Shown here in pieces: positions 33,019 to 40,640 of a DNA stretch of 64,000 nucleotides. Position numbers and translations under genes: made by a program. Source of the stretch: Hamadaea tsunoensis DSM 44101 (GTDB lineage Bacteria; Actinomycetota; Actinomycetes; Mycobacteriales; Micromonosporaceae); contig NZ_AUAX01000029.1 of NCBI RefSeq assembly GCF_000428945.1, positions 58,008-122,007 on the forward strand, written 5' to 3'. The notes beneath the pieces were generated by a model. That model was not told the DNA's origin. It did not search any database and saw only the letters and a list, made by a program, of their open reading frames with translations. The number at the start of each line of letters is the position of its first letter. The first letter of the stretch is position 1.

Positions 33019-34823
33019 CGGATCCTCACTCCCCGAAGGAAGTAGTTGAGCTCCAACAAGTAGGCGACATGCTGCAGAGGCGTCCAACTATGCAGTTCGC
33101 CGGCGTGCCGGTCGAGCATCGCGGCGACGTTCCGAGGGTTGATCAGGTGCAGGATGGGTGAGCGGGGGGTGGCCAGGACGTCGCGGAGCTGCTGCCATAG
33201 CGCGTCGCGGTAGCCGGTGGTGACGCTGGCTGGGTAGCCGCTCTTGCGTCTCCAAGCGACCTGGGTTGGGAGCAGGTCGGCGACCGCCTCCCGGAGGACA
33301 CCCTTCTCCATGCGCCGCGATGGGCGCATGTCGGCGGGGATGTTCCAGGCATATTCGACGAGCCGGTGGTCGAGAAACGGGACTCGGGCTTCGACGCCAG
33401 CGCGCATCGAGAGCCTGTCCTTGCGCCGCAACAGGAACGGGAGGTAGAAGACGACGGTCAGCCAGTCCGTCTCGCGTTGACGGCGGTCACGGCCAATCTC
33501 ACCGGCGGGTAGCGGCATCTGTTCCAGGGCGGCGCGGCGCCGGGTGGCAATATGCCGGCTCGGGCGCAGGGCGCGCAGAGTGTCGCGGTTGAGTAGCGCG
33601 GTGAGCGGTTCATATGTGCTGTGCCAAGGGAAACGGCCCGGCTGATGGTCGCCGGCGTCGAGATCATGCCAGCGATACCCGCCGAACAGTTCGTCCGCGC
33701 CCTCACCGGACAGCACTACACGCCGGTCACGGCTGATCCCGATGAACAGGTGCAGCAGCGAGGCGTTGATCGGCGTGAGGCTCGGCAGGTCCATCGCCTG
33801 CCGGGTCGCAGCGTGCGCGGCGAGGAGGTCGGCGGTGGACGCGGTGATCGTGCGGTGCTCGCTCTTGATGTGCTCGGCAGCCAGCAGTGCCGCAGGATGG
33901 TCGTCGGAGTTGTGGAACGACGACGCGGCCCGTGCGGGCTCGGCGTGCATCAGGTCGTAGGTCCATAGTTGCTCGCCGCCGAGGTACTGGGCGGCGAGGG
34001 CCGCGACGGCGGAGGAGTCGACGCCGCCGGACAGTAGCGAGCCGACTGGGACGTCTGCCTTGATCTGTTCGTCGACGGCCGCGGCGAGGAGTTCGCGTAC
34101 GCGGCTGATCGTCGTTGCGCGGCTGTGTTCGTGGCGGTGGCTCGTCAGTTGCCAGTACACGGTCCGGGAGAGTCCTTGCCGGTTGTAACGGACGATGGTC
34201 GCTGGAGGCACCTCGTGGATCTGGCGCAGGATTCCGTGGCCGGGTGTTGTCATGGGGACCATGGCCAGCAGCTCAGTTAGTCCGTCGTCGTCGATCTCGG
34301 CCGGGAGCATCGGGTGTGCGAGCAGCGCCTTGTGTTCGCTGCCGAAGATCAATTCCCCGCCGAGTAGAGCGAAGTAGAGCGGCTTCACGCCGAGCCGGTC
34401 GCGGACGAGTAGCAGCGTGTTGGTGGAGGTGTCCCACAAGGCGTACGCGAAGATGCCGCGCAGATGTGTCGGGGCCTGAGCGCCCCACTGCTGGTGGGCG
34501 TGCAGGATGACCTCGGTGTCGCTACGACTCCGGAAGGTGTGCCCGGCCGCGCGGAGTTGGCGACGAAGTTCGTCGTGGTTGTAGATCTCGCCGGAGAACG
34601 ACAACACAAGGCTGCCGTCGCCGCGGTCGACGGTCATCGGCTGAGTGCCGCCGGCGAGGTCGACGATCGCCAGGCGGGTATGGCCGAGAGCGGCTCCGTT
34701 GTCGGCCCAGACGTCGGCGGCGTCTGGGCCTCGGTGTTCGAGAGTCTTGATCATCGCGGTGACGGCGATGCGATTGCGAGTGGGCCCTTGCCACTGAGTG
34801 ACGAGGCCAGCGATGCCGCACAT
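33015..34823 (-). CDS. Asparagine-synthetase-like glutamine amidotransferase
   Basis: A 602-residue AsnB-type enzyme. The mature N-terminus is MCGIAGL, so Cys2 can hydrolyse glutamine; HRGPDA, SGEIYNHDELR and RDRLGVKPLY complete the glutaminase half. The synthetase half has the PP-loop SGGVDSS and GEGADELFGGY. Start ATG 34823 has GGGGGAAACCC before it. It adenylates a carboxylate and transfers ammonia, as in asparagine synthesis or amidation of peptides and natural products. It is followed, with overlaps, by the AbrB-like and integrase 2 genes, and preceded by four secreted-protein genes. A cargo role is inferred. Confidence 0.9.
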   Translation of the reverse strand: MCGIAGLVTQWQGPTRNRIAVTAMIKTLEHRGPDAADVWADNGAALGHTRLAIVDLAGGTQPMTVDRGDGSLVLSFSGEIYNHDELRRQLRAAGHTFRSRSDTEVILHAHQQWGAQAPTHLRGIFAYALWDTSTNTLLLVRDRLGVKPLYFALLGGELIFGSEHKALLAHPMLPAEIDDDGLTELLAMVPMTTPGHGILRQIHEVPPATIVRYNRQGLSRTVYWQLTSHRHEHSRATTISRVRELLAAAVDEQIKADVPVGSLLSGGVDSSAVAALAAQYLGGEQLWTYDLMHAEPARAASSFHNSDDHPAALLAAEHIKSEHRTITASTADLLAAHAATRQAMDLPSLTPINASLLHLFIGISRDRRVVLSGEGADELFGGYRWHDLDAGDHQPGRFPWHSTYEPLTALLNRDTLRALRPSRHIATRRRAALEQMPLPAGEIGRDRRQRETDWLTVVFYLPFLLRRKDRLSMRAGVEARVPFLDHRLVEYAWNIPADMRPSRRMEKGVLREAVADLLPTQVAWRRKSGYPASVTTGYRDALWQQLRDVLATPRSPILHLINPRNVAAMLDRHAGELHSWTPLQHVAYLLELNYFLRGVRIR

Positions 34824-35015
34824 GGGTTTCCCCCGTTGGGAACGAAGGCTGCGCACGCGAGCGTGCGCCGCAGGTGGGTAAGTCGTGGTCGGAAGAGCTG
34901 TCAAGTCGCAGCGTGGGAGCAGCCACTGACCGTTCGGCGGTCCGCGATGAAGGCGCCGGCTTGATCGCAGGTGACTGGTTCAAACGCCAGCCGGCCGGGC
35001 GCATTTGTGCAGATG

Positions 35016-35465
35016 TCAGCCGCCGGGGTGGGAGATCGTGTCGCAGCCGCCGCCATACGCGATATGTCGCATGGCCAGAGCGGTCTGCGGACCGTAGATC
35101 CCGTCGCGGTGGATGTGCAGCCTGCGCTGGACGCGCAGCAGGGCGGTCTGCGTACGGGGGCCGAAGACTCCGTCGACGCGCAGTCGGGCTCCAATCACTG
35201 CCGGGTAGCAGGTGTTCATGGATCGCTGGAGTGCGGCGACGGCGGTCGAGTGGGCGCCGCGTCCCATGTAGCAGCGCCAGCCGCTCGGAGCCGCGGGCAC
35301 GAGGATGGTCCGGCCGGCGGTGCCTTGCCAGGTGCTGGTCCGGCAGTACGGCGTCGACGCCGACGCGGGGCTGGCGATCGTGACCAGGAGGCCGGCGATG
35401 AGCGCGAGCAGGATTGCGGCCGCGGTGCATCGGCGTCGGGTTGCGCGAGGTGTGCGTGCAGGCAT
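35016..35465 (-). CDS. Secreted peptidoglycan-binding-domain protein 1
   Basis: A 149-residue protein: signal peptide to about residue 37 (LLALIAGLLVTIASPASAS), then a single PG_binding_1-type helical domain (LRVDGVFGPRTQTALLRVQRRLHI, DGIYGPQTALAMRH). Cys pairs in WRCYM and MNTCYP recur in the other three paralogues. It is the shortest of four tandem copies and has a weak ribosome-binding site. It has no catalytic domain. Confidence 0.82.
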   Translation of the reverse strand: MPARTPRATRRRCTAAAILLALIAGLLVTIASPASASTPYCRTSTWQGTAGRTILVPAAPSGWRCYMGRGAHSTAVAALQRSMNTCYPAVIGARLRVDGVFGPRTQTALLRVQRRLHIHRDGIYGPQTALAMRHIAYGGGCDTISHPGG

Positions 35466-35524
35466 GCGACTGTCTCTTTCGTGTGGGGCCGCCGGGCCGG
35501 GCTCGGCGCCGTCAGCTCGGGTGG

Positions 35525-36139
35525 TCAGCCGCCGAAGGGGTGGCAGAGGGGGCCGGTGCCGAACCCGCCGCCATAGCCGTAGCCCTGGTGGCGGATGGTG
35601 GTAGCGGTCGTCGGGCCGTAGATCCCGTCAGCGGTGATGCGGTGGTACTGCTGGACGCGGATCAGCGCCGCGCGGGTCGCCGGGCCGAAGTCGGCGTCTT
35701 CGGCCAGGTGCAGGCCGAGGTTGACGCCGCCGGACTGAGGCTGGGCCCCGTAACAGGCGTTGATGGTCTGCTGCAGGGTCAGCACGGCCACGTTGTGGGC
35801 GCCGCGCGACAGCAAGCAGCTCCACCGGTAGGAGCCGTCGCTGTAGCGGGCGGCCGGGGTCCAGATCGCGTACTCCGACGACCCGGAACCCAGGCGGGGA
35901 TCGCCGTTGGCGTCCAGAAGATTCCACTCGTGCACGGTCGTGCACTGTGGGTTTCCTGCGGCGTGCGCCGGGGCGATGGCGGTGCCGGCCAGGCCGAGAA
36001 GGACCACGGCGATCGCGGCGATCAGCCGCCACCGCAGCGGCAGCGACGGGCGCGCGTGCGCCGGAACGGTATCGGCAGTCGGTGCCGCCGGACGCAGGAC
36101 CGGGCCGGGACGATGCGCGGTGATGTGGTCGTCGGGCAT
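35525..36139 (-). CDS. Secreted peptidoglycan-binding-domain protein 2
   Basis: A 204-residue paralogue. After an N-terminal Pro-rich cytoplasmic stretch, a signal segment spans about 40-67 (AAIAVVLLGLAGTAIAPAHAA). The mature part has WTPAARYSDGSYRWSCLLSRG, INACYG, then the domain core LHLAEDADFGPATRAALIRVQQYH and ADGIYGPTTA, ending GTGPLCHPFGG. The start at 36139 is set by GGGGAGAAACC. Confidence 0.82.
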   Translation of the reverse strand: MPDDHITAHRPGPVLRPAAPTADTVPAHARPSLPLRWRLIAAIAVVLLGLAGTAIAPAHAAGNPQCTTVHEWNLLDANGDPRLGSGSSEYAIWTPAARYSDGSYRWSCLLSRGAHNVAVLTLQQTINACYGAQPQSGGVNLGLHLAEDADFGPATRAALIRVQQYHRITADGIYGPTTATTIRHQGYGYGGGFGTGPLCHPFGG

Positions 36140-36204
36140 GGTTTCTCCCCTGTGGTGGTGGGCCGCCGGGCCGGGGAAGTGGTCCGGCGGCCGCGTTCGA
36201 GCGG

Positions 36205-36813
36205 TCAGCCGGGCATGTCTTCGCAGATGGGCCCGGTGCCGGTGTCGCCGCCGTTGGACCAGGCGTTGTGCCGCATGGTGGTGGCGGTCTGAGGTCCGTA
36301 GACACCATCGGCGGTGATCTTGTGAAACTTCTGGATCTTGACCAGGGCTGCCTTGGTGGCCGGCCCGAAGTCGCTGTCTTCGGCCAGATGCAGCCCCAGC
36401 GCGACGCCGCCCCAAGTCGGCGAACTGCCGTAGCAGGCGTTGATCTCGGATTGCAGTTCGTAGACGGCGTCGTTGTGTGATCCCTGTGCCAGCAGGCAGT
36501 TCCAGGTGTACGAGCCGTCGTTGTTGCGGGCGGCCGGGGTCCAGACGGTGAAGTCGATGAAGCCGGGTTGCAGACCGAGGAATCTGTCGCCGTAGTAGTC
36601 GTATCGGTGCCAGCTGTGCTGGGTGGTGCATCGCGGAGCCGACGCGTACGCCGGGGTGCTGGCCGGTACGACGAACAAAGCGGCGACGAGCAGCACGGCG
36701 GCCAGGCCGGCGACCAGGTGGCCATGTCTGCGCGGCAAGCGCCTCACCGACGGCGGCCCGCTACCTGCGCTTAGGCCGCTGGTCGCGATCGTCGTGGAGT
36801 CGTTGGTGGACAT
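36205..36813 (-). CDS. Secreted peptidoglycan-binding-domain protein 3
   Basis: A 202-residue paralogue, closest to copy 2 (shared WTPAAR, DGSYxWxCLL, INACYG, LGLHLAED, DFGPATxAAL). The signal segment is about residues 32-57. It ends GTGPICEDMPG; the terminal Cys pairs with the copy-2 position. ATG 36813 has GGGGGATCCC upstream. A longer frame to 36921 lacks such a site. Confidence 0.82.
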   Translation of the reverse strand: MSTNDSTTIATSGLSAGSGPPSVRRLPRRHGHLVAGLAAVLLVAALFVVPASTPAYASAPRCTTQHSWHRYDYYGDRFLGLQPGFIDFTVWTPAARNNDGSYTWNCLLAQGSHNDAVYELQSEINACYGSSPTWGGVALGLHLAEDSDFGPATKAALVKIQKFHKITADGVYGPQTATTMRHNAWSNGGDTGTGPICEDMPG

Positions 36814-36910
36814 GGGATCCCCCTGCAACAGCCCCCGGCGGGGCAGGTCTGTGGACGAGTGGCCGGTAGCCGCCTGGCCGCGTTGGATCTCAGCGCGGCC
36901 AGGCGAGAGG

Positions 36911-37468
36911 TCAGCGCACACCGGCTTCGGCGGTCGTGACGCACGTGATGAAGTAGCCGTAGGGCGTACGCATCAGGCCGCGGTGCCAGATCTTGGCGGC
37001 GGTCTGGGGCCCGTAGACCCCATCGGCGGGGATCTTGTGGAACTTCTGGACCTTCGCGACTGCGGCCTTGGTCGCTGGGCCGAAGTCGCCGTCCACGGCG
37101 AGAGAGACGCCGAGGTTCACGCCGCGGCTGTTGCCGTAGCACCAGTTCAGGCCACGTTGCAGTTCAGCGACCCCGGGATTGTGATCGCCGGATCGCGAGA
37201 TGCACTTCCAGGTGCCCCAACCATCGTTCGCGGCGGGCAGGTAGACCTCTTCCTGCGGCAACTCGGCACCGGAGACCACCCGCGCCCAGTTGTCGCATCG
37301 TGGGGTCGACGCGCTGGCCGGTGTGGCGACCGACGCGGCTGCGACGCCGGCGAGCAGTACTGCGATGAGCCCGGCGGCGGTCCAGCAGCGCCGCCAACGG
37401 CGGCCTGACGGAGCCTGCGATCGCTCCGCCCTTCCCACCGGGCGACTGGTGGATGTGTTGGTGGACAA
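36911..37468 (-). CDS. Secreted peptidoglycan-binding-domain protein 4
   Basis: A 185-residue paralogue and the first of the four tandem genes. A TTG start at 37468 is chosen: GGGGGGAACCG lies directly upstream and the product begins STNTSTS, like copy 3 (STNDSTT). The signal segment is about residues 33-57. The core has DGWGTWKCISRSGDHN, LNWCYGN, VDGDFGPATKAAVAKV and PADGVYGPQTA. Its C-terminus (GYFITCVTTAEAGVR) is unlike the Gly-rich ends of copies 1-3. Confidence 0.8.
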   Translation of the reverse strand: MSTNTSTSRPVGRAERSQAPSGRRWRRCWTAAGLIAVLLAGVAAASVATPASASTPRCDNWARVVSGAELPQEEVYLPAANDGWGTWKCISRSGDHNPGVAELQRGLNWCYGNSRGVNLGVSLAVDGDFGPATKAAVAKVQKFHKIPADGVYGPQTAAKIWHRGLMRTPYGYFITCVTTAEAGVR

Positions 37469-37644
37469 CGGTTCCCCCCGTTCTTGCCAAAGCCGATCAG
37501 TGTTTGAGCCGTGATCGCTACGCCGGGCGCCGGTCAACGGTCGGCCCCAGCCGGGTGATCTGACTCGCATGTGGAGGCAGGTCGCAGCCGGATCAGTCCG
37601 GCCGCACGACCTGCGCGCGGCGAAGCCGTCTCGTAGATGTGCGG

Positions 37645-37791
37645 CTAGCGGGTCAGGTGGATCGGGTAGCCGCCGTGGGTTTCCAGCCAGATCTGCCGCG
37701 GGTCGCGGTGTGTGGTCCAGCGCCGTCCGAGGCCGTTGCGCTGACCGCGGAATCCGACACGGCTGGCGTAGCGCCACCGGATCAGGGACAT
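37645..37791 (-). CDS. Small basic peptide, possible precursor or regulator
   Basis: A 48-residue reading frame, ATG 37791, with a good ribosome-binding site (GAGGGAGGG). The peptide is rich in Arg, Trp and Tyr (RWRYASRVGFRGQRNGLGRR) and ends WLETHGGYPIHLTR. It lies upstream of the four secreted-protein genes in the same orientation and just downstream of two palindromic sites. I do not recognise it. With amide-forming and ATP-grasp enzymes nearby it could be a ribosomal peptide precursor, but no sequence feature proves this. Confidence 0.4.
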   Translation of the reverse strand: MSLIRWRYASRVGFRGQRNGLGRRWTTHRDPRQIWLETHGGYPIHLTR

Positions 37792-37841
37792 GGTTGGGCC
37801 CTCCCTCGATACGAAGTGGAGGCGGCCCCCGTCGCCCGACT

Positions 37842-37883
37842 TAAACACACTAGCGTGTTTACTTAAACGCACCAGTGCGTTTA
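37842..37883. promoter_or_regulatory. Two tandem 20-bp palindromes (TetR-like operators)
   Basis: TAAACACACTAGCGTGTTTA (37842-37861) and TAAACGCACCAGTGCGTTTA (37864-37883) are each palindromic in 18 of 20 positions. They start 22 bases apart, two helical turns. They sit between the minus-strand cargo run and the ATP-grasp/MFS genes. Such AAAC-GTTT palindromes are typical of TetR-family repressors; no TetR gene is in this window. Confidence 0.65.
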
Positions 37884-38066
37884 GTGTGTGATGCGGGCGG
37901 GCGCCTGTCAACCAGCAGCTCGCCGGCCCGGTACCACGGCACCTCGGCAACAACGAGTCAGGCGAACGCGCCGCAGACATCGCTAGGCCGTCTGTGTTGC
38001 AACGGATTCCGCGCCGCCGGAGTCGAGGCCGCCGGTCACTATCCGCGTCCAATGAGGGGGATCATT

Positions 38067-39347
38067 GTGACAACCGTTCTCGTCCTGTCCAACCACACTG
38101 ACGTGCTCGAACAGGCTCTCCTGGCCCGCGGGCACGATGTGATCGCCGTCATGACCCGCCCGGCGTACCAACTGCGCCACCGCGCCGACGACCGTCCGCC
38201 ATACCGGGTGCGGGTCGTGGAGTCCTGGCAAGCGTTCGAGGACATCGCCCGCGTGGGCAACCTGCTGCGCGGCGACGTCGAACGGGTCGCCACGACCTGG
38301 GAAGGCGCCGTCGTCGCCGCCGGATTCCTGCGCGACCTGCTCGACCTGCCCGGCATGAACATGCACACCGCGGTCGGCGTGACCGACAAGGCCGTCATGA
38401 AATGGCGCCTACAAGACGCCGGGATCAACGTCGCCCGGTTCCGGTACATACGCACACCGGCTGACGTCTACGAAGCGGCCGCGCACGTCGGCTGGCCGAT
38501 GATCATCAAGCCCTATAAGGGATTCGGCTCCCTGGGCACCTTCAGCGTCGACACCGCGGCCGACCTGCGCGCCGCCGAACAGCGCCTGTTCCACGTCCCG
38601 CTCGGCACCTCGCCGTTCTTCAGCGCCGAACCCACCGTGCGGGCCCTCGCCGACCAAGGCGGCTTCCTCATCGAGCAGGACCTCCAGCCCGTCGCCGAGT
38701 ACCACATCGACCAGCTGTGGGCCAACGGCGAACCGCTCTACAACGCCGTCGGGCTCTACAACATCCCGCCCTTGCAGGGCATGGGCACCTCGATGGGATC
38801 AGTCCTGCTGCCCTACGGCAGCGACGAGGCGATCCGCCTGTCCGGCCTCGCACAGCGGGCGGTACGCGCCCTCGCCGTCCGCGACGGGTTCACCCACACT
38901 GAGATCCTCGTCGACCGGCAGGGCCGCCTCTACGTCGGCGAGGTCGCCGCACGGCCCGGCGGCGGCGGCATCCAGCGCCTGCTGCACCACGCCTACGGCC
39001 TCGACGTGCCGTCGCTGCTGGCCCAGCATTCCGCCGGTGAACCCCTCACTGTCGACGTCGAGCCCCGGCCGGGCGTGTTCGGCTGGATCGGCCCGTACGC
39101 ACCCGACGGCCGCATCCGCGAGATCGCGACCGTGTCCCGGATCATGCGCCAGCCGGGCGTCCTGGAAGCCACCGTGGTCGCCAAGCCCGGCGACAGCGGC
39201 GGCATGGCCGGATCGACACTGTGGGCCGGCGCCGTCGGAACCGCGATCGTGCACGCCGGCAGCATCGAGCAGGCCTTCGCGCGGATGACCGACGCCGCCG
39301 ACGCGTACGGCATCGTCGTCGACCAGACCGTCACCGTGAGCCGGTGA
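38067..39347 (+). CDS. ATP-grasp ligase (amino-acid/carboxylate-amine ligase type)
   Basis: A 426-residue ATP-grasp enzyme. The N-terminal pre-ATP-grasp domain starts LVLSNHTDVLEQALLARGHD, the ATP-binding lysines are in MIIKPYKGFGSLGTF, and the metal/phosphate residues in HTEILVD...YVGEVAARPGGG. The family joins a carboxylate to an amine through an acyl-phosphate; with an adjacent MFS exporter it resembles dipeptide-ligase/exporter pairs such as BacD/BacE. GTG 38067 is preferred because AGGGGG lies just upstream; ATG 38052 would place that site inside the gene. Probably cargo of the element. Confidence 0.85.
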   Translation: MTTVLVLSNHTDVLEQALLARGHDVIAVMTRPAYQLRHRADDRPPYRVRVVESWQAFEDIARVGNLLRGDVERVATTWEGAVVAAGFLRDLLDLPGMNMHTAVGVTDKAVMKWRLQDAGINVARFRYIRTPADVYEAAAHVGWPMIIKPYKGFGSLGTFSVDTAADLRAAEQRLFHVPLGTSPFFSAEPTVRALADQGGFLIEQDLQPVAEYHIDQLWANGEPLYNAVGLYNIPPLQGMGTSMGSVLLPYGSDEAIRLSGLAQRAVRALAVRDGFTHTEILVDRQGRLYVGEVAARPGGGGIQRLLHHAYGLDVPSLLAQHSAGEPLTVDVEPRPGVFGWIGPYAPDGRIREIATVSRIMRQPGVLEATVVAKPGDSGGMAGSTLWAGAVGTAIVHAGSIEQAFARMTDAADAYGIVVDQTVTVSR

Positions 39348-39351
39348 CCGC

Positions 39352-40548
39352 ATGAACACACTTGCAGTCTCCACACCCGACAGTCCGCCTACCGACCAGC
39401 GGGGGACCGGCGGCCCAGCCGCCGCCCCCGCCGTGCGGCGCCTGCTGGCCACGCTCGGCAGTGTCCGGGTCGGGTTCGTCGTGGTCCCGCTGATGTCGTA
39501 CTGGCTGGCCGCCGGCCACCACCTCGGCCCGCGTACCGTCGCGCTGCTGATGGCCGGGTTCGGCGCCGGGTGGGCGATGTCCGCGCCGGTCGGCGGGTGG
39601 CTGGCCGACCGGATCGGCGCCCGCGCCACCATCACCACCACCAGCCTGATCGCCGCCGGTGCGTACCTCTTCCTCGGCGCAGTCCACCAGCCGGCCGCGC
39701 TCGCGGCCGCCGCGGTTCTCACCGGGGCGACGTTCGACGCCTACCGGCCGCCGCTGCAAGCCGCCCTCACCGCACACAGCCGCGGCCCGGCCGACTCGGC
39801 CGCCGCGCAGCGGTGGCTTTACCTCGTCCTCAACGCCAGCCGGATCCTGTCCTGCCTCCTGGGCGCGGCGCTGCTCGGCTGGTCCTGGACGGCTCTGTTC
39901 CTGGCCAACGCCGCCGCGAACCTCGCCCTCGCCGTCCTCACGCTCGCCCAGCCTGCTCGCCTGTACCCGCGCACCGGCCCGGCCGCAGAGACGCCCCGAG
40001 CGGGCGTTCTGCGCGATCGGCGCCTGATCGCGATCACGGGCCTGACGTTCGCGTTCTGGCTGGTCCATCTACAGTCGACGGTCAGCCTGCCGGTCCTCCT
40101 GAACGCGCACGGCAGCACCCCGCGCGGGTACGCACTCTTGCTGGCCCTCGACCCGGCCGTGGTCTTGCTCGTCTCGGCCATCGCCGGACGGTGGCTCGCC
40201 CGCGTACCGGCGCTGACCGGCTGCGCGCTCGGGACGGGCCTGGTCACCCTCGGCCTCGTCGCCGCCGGGCTGACCGGCACCCTCCAGGCCGCCGCGTGGA
40301 CGCTGCCGATCTGGGTCACCGGCGAGCTGCTCACGCTGACCGCCGCGCCCGCCGTCGTCGCCGCGATCGCCCCACCAGACCGCCGCGGGTCCTACTTCGG
40401 CGTATGGGCCGCGACCCAAGGCGCGGGTGCCGTGTGCGCTCCGCTGCTCGCCGCCGTGGTGCCGGGCCGGCCGCTGTGGCTGCTGACCGCCGCCGTCGGC
40501 GTGGCCGCCACCGCCGGATTCCTTACCTGGCAGCACCTCACCCGCTGA
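39352..40548 (+). CDS. MFS transporter
   Basis: A 398-residue protein with about 12 hydrophobic segments and the loop 2-3 motif GGWLADRIGARATI of the major facilitator superfamily. It follows the ATP-grasp gene by four bases and probably exports that enzyme's product. The palindromic sites upstream of the pair suggest repression relieved by a ligand. Confidence 0.9.
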   Translation: MNTLAVSTPDSPPTDQRGTGGPAAAPAVRRLLATLGSVRVGFVVVPLMSYWLAAGHHLGPRTVALLMAGFGAGWAMSAPVGGWLADRIGARATITTTSLIAAGAYLFLGAVHQPAALAAAAVLTGATFDAYRPPLQAALTAHSRGPADSAAAQRWLYLVLNASRILSCLLGAALLGWSWTALFLANAAANLALAVLTLAQPARLYPRTGPAAETPRAGVLRDRRLIAITGLTFAFWLVHLQSTVSLPVLLNAHGSTPRGYALLLALDPAVVLLVSAIAGRWLARVPALTGCALGTGLVTLGLVAAGLTGTLQAAAWTLPIWVTGELLTLTAAPAVVAAIAPPDRRGSYFGVWAATQGAGAVCAPLLAAVVPGRPLWLLTAAVGVAATAGFLTWQHLTR

Positions 40549-40640
40549 CGGTGACCACACCCGATCCCGACCCGGGCATTTCCATGCCCGCCAACGGATC
40601 CCTTCCCGCATCCCTCGGCGAAACCCTTGGCAGGCAAACG

